Both the position numbers and the translations under genes were made by a program. Shown here one piece after another: positions 8,068 through 16,674 of a stretch of 64,000 bases of DNA. This DNA is from Paenibacillus sp. UNC499MF. GTDB lineage: Bacteria; Bacillota; Bacilli; Paenibacillales; NBRC-103111. A model generated the notes under the pieces. That model was not told where the DNA came from and did no database searches. It was given only the letters and a program-made list of their open reading frames with translations. The stretch covers positions 337,151 to 401,150 of the forward strand of contig NZ_FNVF01000004.1 in the NCBI RefSeq assembly GCF_900107975.1, written 5' to 3'. The stretch's first letter is position 1; every line of letters begins with the position of its first letter.

Positions 8068-11000
8068 ATGAGAAAGATACGAAAAATTCCACAAGTATTA
8101 TCTGTTGTGATGGCAGGCGCTCTGGCAGCTTTCGCCGGAACGGCGGGAGGTTCGCCCGTAAGCGCGGCCTCCGCGGCCCAGAAAGCGGGCTTTACCGATC
8201 TTTCGGGCATAACGGGAAATCCGCTGCAAAGTATTCAGCGGGCGGTCGAGCTGGGGCTTTTCGACGGAGCCGCGGAAGCTTTCCGGCCTAAAGATTCGCT
8301 GACCCGGGCGGAGATGGCGGTTCTCCTTACACATGCATTGGAGCTCCCGCTGGACGCTTCGTCCTCGTCTTTCAAGGATGTTTCCGCAAGCAGCTGGGGA
8401 AGCCCGTATATTGAGGCGATCCGCAGGGCCGATATCGTCCAAGGCGACGGAGAAGGCAACTATCGCCCTCAGGCTCCCGTAACCCGCCAGGAAATGGCGG
8501 CCATGCTGATGCGTGCCGCCAAGCTATCTCCCGAAGGGGCCGGCTTGTCCGGTATGCCCTTAGATTGGGACCGGACCGCTCCGTGGGCGCAATCTTATGT
8601 CCGGACCAGTCTGGAACAAGGTTCCATGAAGCTTGCCGGAGGTTCTTTTCTCCCGGCAGGCACCGTCTCCCGCGGCGAAGCGGCTGAAATGCTGCTGGCC
8701 ACCTTTTTTTCCGTCGAACATGACATGATCCTTCAGGAAATCAGGGATTCCCAACACATCCGGCTGAACGGTGTCGTATATGAGCTGTCCGATGAGACGG
8801 CGGCCCTTTTTACGGAGAAGAACAAGGAAGTTCTTTCGAAAGCGAAGCTGAAGATTCATGCGAACGGCCGCAAGATCGACGCGATCCGTTCACTCGAACT
8901 GCGCGCATCCGGAAGTCCGGCCGGGGAAGGGGAAGAGGAATTTTCACGCAACCTGGTACTGGACGGAAACGGGGCTGTTCTCCCCGGGGACCTGATCGTA
9001 TCGAATAATTATTTGTCTGTGACGGGCCTGCAAATCAACGGCGATTTGACCGTTGCGGAGGGGCTGGAAAACGATTTTTACGCAAACGGTATCAAGGTGA
9101 AAGGGCATACGAGAGTAGCCGGAGGAGACGACAATACGGTCGTTTTTGAAAATTCCGAGCTGAACGGCGTGACGGTTCTTAAAGAAAACGTGCGGATCGT
9201 GGCCTCGGGCAACACCGTTGTCCGGCAAATGGACATCCGGTCTTCGGCCCAGTTGGAAGTCGGCGTGGAAGCCCGGGTGCCGGAGCTTACCCTTTCGGAC
9301 GGTTCCGCGAAGGTGGATCTGCACGGATCGCTCGGACAGGTTACGGTACAGAGCTCGCAGTCCGCTCAGATAACAGGGAGCGCATCGATCAGGCAGCTCA
9401 ACGTAACGGGTTCCGCATCCGTAAGCATCGACGGCACGGGGACGATTGATCAGCTGCAGGTCGCGAATGCGGGCTCCCAAGTGGTGGTCGGAGTGTCGGC
9501 CCAAGTGACGACGGTTTCGCTGGGTCAGGGCGTGCCTGACTCGGCCGTTACGAGAAGCCAGGCTCCTTCCGGCGGCACAGGGGGCTCCTCCTCTTCGGGT
9601 TCGTCCAACGGCGCGCCGGTCCAGGTGACTCCGTTCGCCGACTATATCTTCATGGAGAGGGGAACGGGGACCTCGATCGACCTGTCGGCATTTTTTACGG
9701 ATCCCGATGGAGACATCCTGAAAATTTCGGCTATCTCCAGCAGCAACAGGGTCGTTACGGTATCAACGAGCGGCAGTACGGCAACTTTGACGCCAGCGGC
9801 AAACGGGACCGCAACGATTCGGATTTCCGTCGACGACCAGCACGGCAATAAAATCAGCGGGTCCGTCAAGGTTACCGTTTATGCGCTGCCGGTCGCCCGG
9901 ACCATTCCGGATCAGCTTATCCAGTTGAACGGAACCGCCGGCGCTGTGCGGCTGAGCGATTATTTCAGCGACAAGGCGCTGCGGAATCTGACATACTCCG
10001 TTTCCTCGTCAGATCCGGCAATCGCGGATGTGTCGGTAAACGGGGACGGACTGACTATGTCCCCTCTCCGCTCAGGGCACACGTCTGTCACCGTGACGGC
10101 CCAGAACGATATCGTGGCGAATGACGGAACGCGAGGCGAAGCGTCGGTTACGTTCGGGCTCACGGTAAATACCCCTCCGGCGGCATCGCAAAATCCGGCT
10201 GACGTGTATTTGGCTCCGGGAGCTGTCCATTCGTCTCTCGATCTTTCGCGGCTGTTCACGGATGGAGATGGAGACGCGCTCACTTACGAAGCGGAGCCGG
10301 GCGATCCGGCCGTTGCCGCCGCAAGTGTCCAGGCCGGCATGTTGACGATCCAGGCCAGCCAGCCCGGCACCACGGTGATCAAGCTGCGGGCGAAGGACGG
10401 CAAAGGCGGAGAAGGCACTGCCGATCTGACCGTTCACGTCAGCCCCTTCAACCAGTCTCCCGTGGTGAGCCTGCAGCCTGCGGACAGATTGCTTGCCGTA
10501 GGCCAGACGGATACCGCTTTGGACCTGGCGCAAGTGTTTGCCGATCCGGATCAAGATGCGCTTGTTTACGAATATACCGTATCGGAGCCTTCCGTCGTCG
10601 GGGTGGTCCGTGAGGGCGATTCCCTGCTGCTGACGGCGCTCCAGGGCGGTCAGGCGGTGATTAAGCTGACGGCCAAAGACGGCAAGGGCGGAGAGGTGAG
10701 CGTTTCATTCACCGTATCCGTTAACCGTGCGCCGGCGGCTGTCCGGAATCCCAACGATGTGTACCTCGTTGCGGGCAGAGCGGACGGCGAACTGGATCTT
10801 TCGCAGCTGTTTACGGATGGAGATCAGGACCCTCTGGTCTATGAAATCCAGTCATCGGTTCCGGGTACGGCGTCCTGGGAGGTAACCGGGCAGAAGCTGA
10901 AGCTGCACGCCCTTCAGGCCGGCACCTCCGCTTTCCGGGTTACCGCCAAAGACGGACGGGGCGGCGAAGCTTCAGTGACCTTTGCCGTCAACGTGCGTAT

Positions 11001-12321
11001 GCCGAATACGCTGGGCACGATCCCCGATCAGACGGTGGAGCTCGGAACGCCTAAGCTGCTGGATCTGACCGCCCTTCTGGCGGGCTTCGATTCCGCTGCT
11101 ACGGTAACCGCCAGCACGTACGATACTTCTGTTGCGACGGTCCTGTTGTCGGACAGAAAACTGACCATGACGCCGGTTAGCGAAGGGACGGCTACGGTTA
11201 CCCTAAGCGTCTATCACCCGGTTGAAGGCGATCAGAGCACGCAATTCGCCATCCGCGTCGTCCAGCGTCTGAACAGCGCGCCGACGGTGGCGAAAATCAT
11301 CCCGGATCAGCTCCTTACACCGGGCGTTACGAATGTGCGGACGTTCGATCTCGCTTCGTACTTCACGGACGCGGACGGAGATGCTCTGTCGTACACGGTG
11401 TCGGGCTTTTCTCCTGCGGTCGTTTCGGCCGCCGTGTCGGGCAATATCTTGACGCTGAACCCGGGCATGGGAAGCGCGGACGGACAGGTGACGGTTACGG
11501 CGGACGACGGTAAGGGCGGGACCGCCGAGTTCCGGATCAACGTGCGCACGGCTCAGCTCGTAAACAGCGGGATCGTTACCGTACGGACCAAACAGGGTGT
11601 AAAGGACCCGCTCACTTACAATTTGACCGAGCTTTTCCCGGGCGAGAACTCGTTCCGCGTGTATAAAGGCACGGCAGATATGATTGTCGGCGGTCCGACT
11701 ACTTTTAACGGGACCCAGATTATGTTGGGCAACGAAACCCCTTATATGTGGGTAATCGGCGCTCAAGGCAAAGCGGCCGTATTCCAAGTCGTTACCGAGG
11801 CGCAGGGCACCCCGCAAATTTTCTTCTCGGAATATTTGGATGCGGGGAACGGAGAGGTCGCGATCGAGCTTTTCTATAGCGGAGATATGGATCCGAGCAA
11901 GAAACCGACCGGGTATACGCTTGAAGTGCATCAATATATGAAGAAAACCGGGAAAATGAACGTGATAAGCAAGCCGCTTCTTGATCAGGGGCCGGGCAAG
12001 CCGCTTATTACTCCTTACATTTTTATTGATTCTATTTTTTACTCTTTCTTTGATAAAACGACAGCTACCTACTATAACGACGACGAAATGAGATTTTACA
12101 ATCCTGCCGAATTGAATACGGTGGCTCTGGTATTGAAAAAAGACGGCCAGGTTGTCGATGTGGTCGGAGATCCGGCTTCGATGGTGCAGTTCCTGCCTGA
12201 CGGAGGAACGCTTGTAAGGAAATCCGGCATTTCTACCGGATCGAAGCAGTTTTCCAAGTACGGGGAATGGAACATGTTCCCGAAGGGGTCGTACCAGTTC
12301 ATGGGTCGGCACACTCCGTAA
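8068..12321 (+). CDS. Large SLH-domain surface protein with Ig/cadherin-like repeats
   Basis: 1417 residues; ATG 8068 follows GCGGAG. Residues 1-34 look like a Sec signal peptide ending in AASA. Three SLH repeats follow (about 40-90, 100-155 and 165-215; the cores are RPKDSLTRAEMAVLL, RPQAPVTRQEMAAML and LPAGTVSRGEAAEML), which would bind pyruvylated wall polymer. Residues ~215-490 contain short beta-strand repeats of the kind seen in beta-helical domains. A Gly/Ser linker near 505-520 leads to about seven repeats of ~90 residues, several marked by LFTDGDGDALTYE-like and AKDGKGGE motifs. The last ~170 residues (FFSEYLDAGNGEVAIELF...) resemble a lamin-tail-like domain. It is probably anchored in the S-layer zone; adhesion or structural function is inference. 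Confidence 0.88.
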   Translation: MRKIRKIPQVLSVVMAGALAAFAGTAGGSPVSAASAAQKAGFTDLSGITGNPLQSIQRAVELGLFDGAAEAFRPKDSLTRAEMAVLLTHALELPLDASSSSFKDVSASSWGSPYIEAIRRADIVQGDGEGNYRPQAPVTRQEMAAMLMRAAKLSPEGAGLSGMPLDWDRTAPWAQSYVRTSLEQGSMKLAGGSFLPAGTVSRGEAAEMLLATFFSVEHDMILQEIRDSQHIRLNGVVYELSDETAALFTEKNKEVLSKAKLKIHANGRKIDAIRSLELRASGSPAGEGEEEFSRNLVLDGNGAVLPGDLIVSNNYLSVTGLQINGDLTVAEGLENDFYANGIKVKGHTRVAGGDDNTVVFENSELNGVTVLKENVRIVASGNTVVRQMDIRSSAQLEVGVEARVPELTLSDGSAKVDLHGSLGQVTVQSSQSAQITGSASIRQLNVTGSASVSIDGTGTIDQLQVANAGSQVVVGVSAQVTTVSLGQGVPDSAVTRSQAPSGGTGGSSSSGSSNGAPVQVTPFADYIFMERGTGTSIDLSAFFTDPDGDILKISAISSSNRVVTVSTSGSTATLTPAANGTATIRISVDDQHGNKISGSVKVTVYALPVARTIPDQLIQLNGTAGAVRLSDYFSDKALRNLTYSVSSSDPAIADVSVNGDGLTMSPLRSGHTSVTVTAQNDIVANDGTRGEASVTFGLTVNTPPAASQNPADVYLAPGAVHSSLDLSRLFTDGDGDALTYEAEPGDPAVAAASVQAGMLTIQASQPGTTVIKLRAKDGKGGEGTADLTVHVSPFNQSPVVSLQPADRLLAVGQTDTALDLAQVFADPDQDALVYEYTVSEPSVVGVVREGDSLLLTALQGGQAVIKLTAKDGKGGEVSVSFTVSVNRAPAAVRNPNDVYLVAGRADGELDLSQLFTDGDQDPLVYEIQSSVPGTASWEVTGQKLKLHALQAGTSAFRVTAKDGRGGEASVTFAVNVRMPNTLGTIPDQTVELGTPKLLDLTALLAGFDSAATVTASTYDTSVATVLLSDRKLTMTPVSEGTATVTLSVYHPVEGDQSTQFAIRVVQRLNSAPTVAKIIPDQLLTPGVTNVRTFDLASYFTDADGDALSYTVSGFSPAVVSAAVSGNILTLNPGMGSADGQVTVTADDGKGGTAEFRINVRTAQLVNSGIVTVRTKQGVKDPLTYNLTELFPGENSFRVYKGTADMIVGGPTTFNGTQIMLGNETPYMWVIGAQGKAAVFQVVTEAQGTPQIFFSEYLDAGNGEVAIELFYSGDMDPSKKPTGYTLEVHQYMKKTGKMNVISKPLLDQGPGKPLITPYIFIDSIFYSFFDKTTATYYNDDEMRFYNPAELNTVALVLKKDGQVVDVVGDPASMVQFLPDGGTLVRKSGISTGSKQFSKYGEWNMFPKGSYQFMGRHTP

Positions 12322-12327
12322 AACGAA

Positions 12328-12367
12328 AAGGACTTTGGAGGCGAATACGCTCCAAAGTCCTTTTTTT
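12328..12367. terminator. Strong bidirectional terminator between convergent genes
   Basis: A 13-bp perfect stem AAGGACTTTGGAG/CTCCAAAGTCCTT with a nine-base loop. A seven-base T-run follows on the plus strand and T-rich sequence on the minus strand, so it can serve both the SLH gene and the convergent LysM gene. Confidence 0.9.
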
Positions 12368-12388
12368 GCCGCTTCCGGCACAGCTTTT

Positions 12389-12769
12389 TTACCGTTCCAG
12401 CTTGGTAACCCGCTGCTCCAGACGATCCAGCCGCTGATCGAGCCGGTTGACTTCCCGCGTGAGTCTGCCCAGCTCCCGGTTAAGCTGGTTGAATTCGCGT
12501 TCCAGCCGGTTTACGCGCTGCTCCAGGTTTCCGAAGCCGGGACCCCCCGGACCGGGTCCAGGTCCGGGTCCCGGTCCCGGTGTAGGTCCAGGCCCAGGCC
12601 AAGGTCCCGGACCAGGCACCGGTCCGGGAGCGGGAATATAGAGCGTCTGCCCCACATAGACATAAGGGGTGGACAAGTTGTTGGCACGGAGCAGAGCCTC
12701 CACCGTTGTGTTGTAGCGGTTAGCGATCAGATACAGCGTGTCGCCGGGCTGCACGACGTAAGTAATCAT
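12389..12769 (-). CDS. LysM protein with Pro-Gly linker and coiled coil
   Basis: The start was put at the ATG at 12769, which has GGGAGGAAC just upstream; the frame stays open to 12886 but without a ribosome site. The 126 residues divide into three parts. Residues 1-45 are one LysM domain (YVVQPGDTLYLIANRYNTTVEALLRANN), which binds peptidoglycan or chitin-type glycans. About residues 47-80 are a Pro-Gly repeat. The last ~45 residues are heptads of Leu with Arg, Glu and Asn (LEQRVNRLERE...), a predicted coiled coil. No signal peptide is visible. Short LysM proteins of this sort in bacilli are often spore-associated, but that is inference. Confidence 0.8.
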   Translation of the reverse strand: MITYVVQPGDTLYLIANRYNTTVEALLRANNLSTPYVYVGQTLYIPAPGPVPGPGPWPGPGPTPGPGPGPGPGPGGPGFGNLEQRVNRLEREFNQLNRELGRLTREVNRLDQRLDRLEQRVTKLER

Positions 12770-12966
12770 ATACGTTCCTCCCATGGTCGGAGTCAGGATA
12801 GTAACTGACGTATTGTATGTGCGGGCTGGGCATTCGGTGCGGGACGTGAGCCTGGAGCGAGATGTTTTGACATAAAAAAATTCCATTGCCGACCCCGGAG
12901 GAATGTGCTAGATTTGAAGCGGAATATAGATATTACCAAAATTTTCATGGGGAATGGGGTCAAGCA

Positions 12967-15459
12967 ATGCTAAAACGCAATACCTTCCGGCTGTGCGGAA
13001 TTGTGCTGGCGATCATGCTGGCGGCCGCTTCCGGATTCGGATTCGGCACGCCTGTGCGGGCTGCGGCCGATTCGGACGAGCTGCCGCAAATTATCGCGCG
13101 CACATCGCCGTCCGTAGTGGCCATCATCGGCAAGCCGACCGGCGGCAAAACCGATAAAGGCACAGATAAAGACCGCTACGATCTGGCGCACGGCACGGGA
13201 GTGATCATTAAATCGAACGGAGTCATCGTGACGAACGCGCATGTCGTGAAAAGCATGAGCAACCTCGTCATCGTGACATCGGACGGCAAGTCTCATACCG
13301 GCAAAGTGACCAATCTGGACGAGCAGAGCGATCTGGCTCTCGTCAAAATCGAAGCGTCCGGCTTGCAGACAGCCTCGTTCGCCGATCCGAAGAGCCTTCG
13401 CGTCGGTGAGACTGTCGTCGCGATCGGTACGCCGGTTTCATTCGCGCTGCGCAACTCCGTAACCGTGGGGATCGTGAGCGGCATCGACCGCTCGGTGAAC
13501 GATCAATACCGGCTTATCCAGACGGATGCGGCGATCAACCCGGGCAACAGCGGGGGCGCTCTCGTGAACATGAAGGGCGAAGTGGTCGGCATCAATACGC
13601 TCAAATATTCGGAGTACGGAGTCGACAATCTCGGGTTTGCCATTCCCATGGATACCGTAGACTACGTGCTCAAACATTTCGAAGCTTACGGCAAAGTGAA
13701 GCGCCCGTTTCTGGGGCTGAAGCTGGAAGAAAGCTGGGAAGCGGCCGTGGGCCTTCCTTCCGATGACGGCCTGACGGTGTCGCGTGTCGAACCGGGCTCA
13801 CCGGCCGAAAAGGCGGGTATCGAAGAGGGAGACACCCTGGTATCTATCGGTGACAAGGCGGTAGACACGACCGTTCAATACAACGAAGTTCTGAAGCAGT
13901 ACTTGCCCGGTCAGAGCGTAAAGCTGACCATGCAGGCGGGAGGCAAGACGGTAACCCGTGAGGTCGTGCTGGGTGAAGAGAAGTCCGAGGATACCCGTCA
14001 GACCGATAATACCGATAACACGGGACTGAATACGGACCGGGGCAAGACGAAAATCGGAGACAGCAGCATGGGCTGGTCGATGAAATATCCGAGCGGGCTG
14101 ATCAAGCAGTTCCAGAGCGCGGACGGTACGGAGGTTCGGTTTGCCGACGCCAAAGGCGACTTCACGCTCTCCGTCTCCGTCGAAGATCAGGATGACGAGC
14201 TTTCGCCCGCCATGCTGCTTAAAACCGCTGCAGAGCTGAAAATGGGCACGATTCTGGAGAAGCAGTACGTCAAGAGCGGCCCGCAGCCGTACGCCAAAGT
14301 ATCCGGGAAGCTGGGAGGCATGGTTTACCAGATCCGGCTTTATCAGGACCATGACAAGCTGTACGGGCTGGCTTTGACCTACAGCGAGGACAAAGAGAAC
14401 GGCACGAAAGCGGGGCCGAACAGCTACGGCGATCTGCTCGACAGCTTCCGGACCGCTTTCGACCGTCAGGACGCCAAGCTCAAGGACATTGCCAAGACGA
14501 AAAGCGGCGGCGGAGACGAAGTATCGAACGAGTACGGGCTTACCTTTGCTCTGCCCGATAAATGGAACGAATCTCCTTACCGGCCCGATATCCAGTATTC
14601 GAACGACACCATGACCCAGGGTATCTCCATCGAAGTGACTTCCCAGACAAAGGGAGATACGCTCGATGCCTGGGTGAAACGGGACAAAACGGCTTTCGAA
14701 GAAACCTTCGTGCCTTCTTACAGGGAAACTTCGGAAATAAAACAGGGAACACTGGACGGCACGGAGTCGCGGGAGGTCACGTTTTCCTCGACGATGGGCG
14801 ACAAATGGGAAAGTATCCACCATGTTTACCTGGTGAAAGAAGGATACAAATACAAGTTTTCGATTCATTACCCGAAAGAACTGAAGGCCGGCGAAGCAGA
14901 CAAGCTGCTCGGAACCGTAATCTCTTCCATTCGTCTGGATGTGAAAAAAATGGACGCCGGCGTAGGCTTCATTCAGGACGAGAAGGAAATCCTGGACAAG
15001 AACCGTACGATCCGCTACGCCGACGAGGACTACGGATATTCCGTGAAAATACCGGAAACGTGGACCCGCGAATACGGGGAAGACTACGGGTACCCGGAGT
15101 TTGAGAAAGGCGGCGCTTCTCTATTTACCTTCACCGGCGGTTACTTTGCCGTAGGCGTGGAGGAAGGGGAAGATTGGCAGGAGAAGGCCGCGGAAATAAA
15201 CGCCGGCCACGAGGAAAGCGCCGAGGCCGATGCGGATTACAAGGTCAAAGCGGAGGATGTCAGCCTGCTGGGAACGACAGCCCGCAAATTTACCGTTCAT
15301 TACTCGGTAAAGAAAGTCGGTTACGAGGAAACCGAGTATGTGCTTTCGAGAAACGGGAAGGTCTACGTAATCACGGCGTACCTGAACGACGCGGTGCATA
15401 CCGAAGCGAATGCGGAGCGTTTGAACAAGGCGGTCCGGTCGATAGTTTTCGGAAAATAG
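12967..15459 (+). CDS. HtrA/DegP-type serine protease with three extra C-terminal domains
   Basis: ATG 12967 follows GGGG and gives 830 residues with a Sec signal peptide ending near VRAAA; an upstream ATG at 12886 would add 27 unrelated residues. The trypsin-like domain has the catalytic triad H92 (TNAHVV), D122 (QSDLAL) and S195 (GNSGGA). A PDZ domain covers about 245-340 (LTVSRVEPGSPAEKAGIEEGD). After a linker rich in Asp, Asn and Thr come three ~150-residue domains (about 375-520, 525-685, 685-830). Each opens with a Y-G-hydrophobic-P-x-W pattern (YGLTFALPDKW; YGYSVKIPETW), suggesting a PsbP/Mog1-like fold. HtrA proteins degrade damaged exported proteins; the additions may bind substrate or wall. 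Confidence 0.88.
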   Translation: MLKRNTFRLCGIVLAIMLAAASGFGFGTPVRAAADSDELPQIIARTSPSVVAIIGKPTGGKTDKGTDKDRYDLAHGTGVIIKSNGVIVTNAHVVKSMSNLVIVTSDGKSHTGKVTNLDEQSDLALVKIEASGLQTASFADPKSLRVGETVVAIGTPVSFALRNSVTVGIVSGIDRSVNDQYRLIQTDAAINPGNSGGALVNMKGEVVGINTLKYSEYGVDNLGFAIPMDTVDYVLKHFEAYGKVKRPFLGLKLEESWEAAVGLPSDDGLTVSRVEPGSPAEKAGIEEGDTLVSIGDKAVDTTVQYNEVLKQYLPGQSVKLTMQAGGKTVTREVVLGEEKSEDTRQTDNTDNTGLNTDRGKTKIGDSSMGWSMKYPSGLIKQFQSADGTEVRFADAKGDFTLSVSVEDQDDELSPAMLLKTAAELKMGTILEKQYVKSGPQPYAKVSGKLGGMVYQIRLYQDHDKLYGLALTYSEDKENGTKAGPNSYGDLLDSFRTAFDRQDAKLKDIAKTKSGGGDEVSNEYGLTFALPDKWNESPYRPDIQYSNDTMTQGISIEVTSQTKGDTLDAWVKRDKTAFEETFVPSYRETSEIKQGTLDGTESREVTFSSTMGDKWESIHHVYLVKEGYKYKFSIHYPKELKAGEADKLLGTVISSIRLDVKKMDAGVGFIQDEKEILDKNRTIRYADEDYGYSVKIPETWTREYGEDYGYPEFEKGGASLFTFTGGYFAVGVEEGEDWQEKAAEINAGHEESAEADADYKVKAEDVSLLGTTARKFTVHYSVKKVGYEETEYVLSRNGKVYVITAYLNDAVHTEANAERLNKAVRSIVFGK

Positions 15460-15523
15460 TCGGATTTGTGTGACGGGAACGATTGCATGTCCATCCGGCA
15501 TCTCTTACAATGGGCATAACAGG

Positions 15524-15564
15524 AACAGACGGCCGGGAGACGCGTTCTCCTGACCGTCTGTTTT
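15524..15564 (+). terminator. Intrinsic terminator after the HtrA-type gene
   Basis: ACAGACGG/CCGTCTGT outer stem with an inner GGAGA/TTCTCC part and CGCG loop, followed by TTTT. Confidence 0.8.
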
Positions 15565-15593
15565 CGTAACCGGAAGAGGAGAGGACACAGCAG

Positions 15594-16481
15594 ATGCGTA
15601 CATTAGGAGCAATTGAAGCAGGCGGAACCAAGTTTGTCTGTGCGATAGGCAATGAGGACGGAACGGTACTGGAGCGGGCAAGCTTCCCGACGACCACGCC
15701 GGAAGAGACGATGGGCAGCGTCCGTGCGTTCTTCGAGGGCAAAGGAATCGAGGCGCTCGGCGTAGGCTCGTTCGGGCCGGTAGATCCGAATAAGAAGAGC
15801 CCGACTTACGGCTATATTACAACGACCCCCAAGCCGCATTGGGGCAACTATAACATTTTGGGCGAATTGAAAAAGCATTTCGACGTACCGATGGAATTCG
15901 ATACGGACGTGAACGGCGCGGCGCTCGGGGAAGCGACCTGGGGAGCGGCCAAGGGGCTGGAGAGCTGCCTCTATATTACGGTGGGAACCGGCGTCGGGGC
16001 TGGAGCGGTCGTTGGCGGCAAGCTCGTGCACGGGCTTACGCATCCGGAGATGGGTCACATCTTCGTACGCCGCAATGCGGAAGACACTTATGAAGGAAAA
16101 TGCCCTTACCATAAAGACTGCCTGGAAGGACTGGCGGCAGGCCCGGCCATCGAGGCGCGCTGGGGAGTGAAGGGAACCGGGCTGGGCACGGACCACAAAG
16201 CGTGGGAACTCGAAGCCGACTACCTGGCCCAGGCGCTCATGAACTACATTCTGATCCTGTCGCCGGAGAAGATTATCATGGGCGGAGGCGTGATGAAACA
16301 GCAGCAGCTATTTCCGCTGATCCACGCCCGCCTGCAGGAACTTCTGAACGGTTACGTTCAGAAAGAAGAAGTTATGGCGGGGATCGCCGACTACGTCGTG
16401 TACCCGCAGCTCGGCGACAACGCCGGAATTTGCGGCGCGCTCGCGCTGGCCGCCCGCGCGCTCGGATCGGAAATCCGATAG
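15594..16481 (+). CDS. ROK-family fructokinase (YdhR/ScrK type)
   Basis: 295 residues behind an AAGAGGAGAGG site. ROK kinases phosphorylate sugars with ATP; this one resembles B. subtilis fructokinase YdhR. Visible motifs are the N-terminal phosphate loop GAIEAGGTKF (5-14), the DTDVNGAALGE segment with catalytic Asp105, VGTGVGAGAV (130-139), and the structural zinc site H155, C170, H173, C176 within GHIF...CPYHKDC. The CLEGLAAGPAIEARWG signature is typical of fructokinases. It forms fructose 6-phosphate for glycolysis in the cytoplasm. No sugar transporter lies next to it. Confidence 0.9.
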   Translation: MRTLGAIEAGGTKFVCAIGNEDGTVLERASFPTTTPEETMGSVRAFFEGKGIEALGVGSFGPVDPNKKSPTYGYITTTPKPHWGNYNILGELKKHFDVPMEFDTDVNGAALGEATWGAAKGLESCLYITVGTGVGAGAVVGGKLVHGLTHPEMGHIFVRRNAEDTYEGKCPYHKDCLEGLAAGPAIEARWGVKGTGLGTDHKAWELEADYLAQALMNYILILSPEKIIMGGGVMKQQQLFPLIHARLQELLNGYVQKEEVMAGIADYVVYPQLGDNAGICGALALAARALGSEIR

Positions 16482-16498
16482 CGGATCCGTAAAGACCG

Positions 16499-16536
16499 TA
16501 CCCATTCTCCCGAAACCGGGCGGATGGGTATTTTTT
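16499..16536 (+). terminator. Intrinsic terminator after fructokinase gene
   Basis: TACCCAT/ATGGGTA with inner CCCG/CGGG and an AAAC loop, followed by six T. Confidence 0.85.
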
Positions 16537-16585
16537 CTTAGATAAGAATAAGTATAATCGTCCCGGAAATCGTCACGTTTAGGTG

Positions 16586-16600
16586 TGATAATGATTATCA
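16586..16600. promoter_or_regulatory. Fur box (perfect 7-1-7)
   Basis: TGATAATGATTATCA is a perfect 7-1-7 inverted repeat and matches the Fur operator consensus of B. subtilis. It is 6 bp upstream of the -35 of the promoter driving the siderophore permease operon, so iron-loaded Fur should repress it. Confidence 0.92.
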
Positions 16601-16606
16601 ACTTCA

Positions 16607-16635
16607 TTGACATTGAGCCGGGCGTATCTTACACT
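16607..16635 (+). promoter_or_regulatory. Sigma-A-type promoter of the siderophore import operon
   Basis: TTGACA, a 17-bp spacer and TACACT. It lies just downstream of the Fur box and about 40 bp before the first permease start. A second -10-like TATAAT at 16553 is upstream of the box. Confidence 0.65.
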
Positions 16636-16674
16636 AAAGGGAGAATAGGGATAGGGCGTAAAGGGTTTGGACGT

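Noticed and set aside
11203..12381. 392-codon minus-strand frame opposite the SLH protein
   Set aside because: Crosses the bidirectional terminator at 12328-12367 and mirrors coding repeats on the other strand.
12540..12645. Short GC repeats suggesting a CRISPR or satellite
   Set aside because: They encode the PGPGPG linker of the LysM protein and have no spacers.
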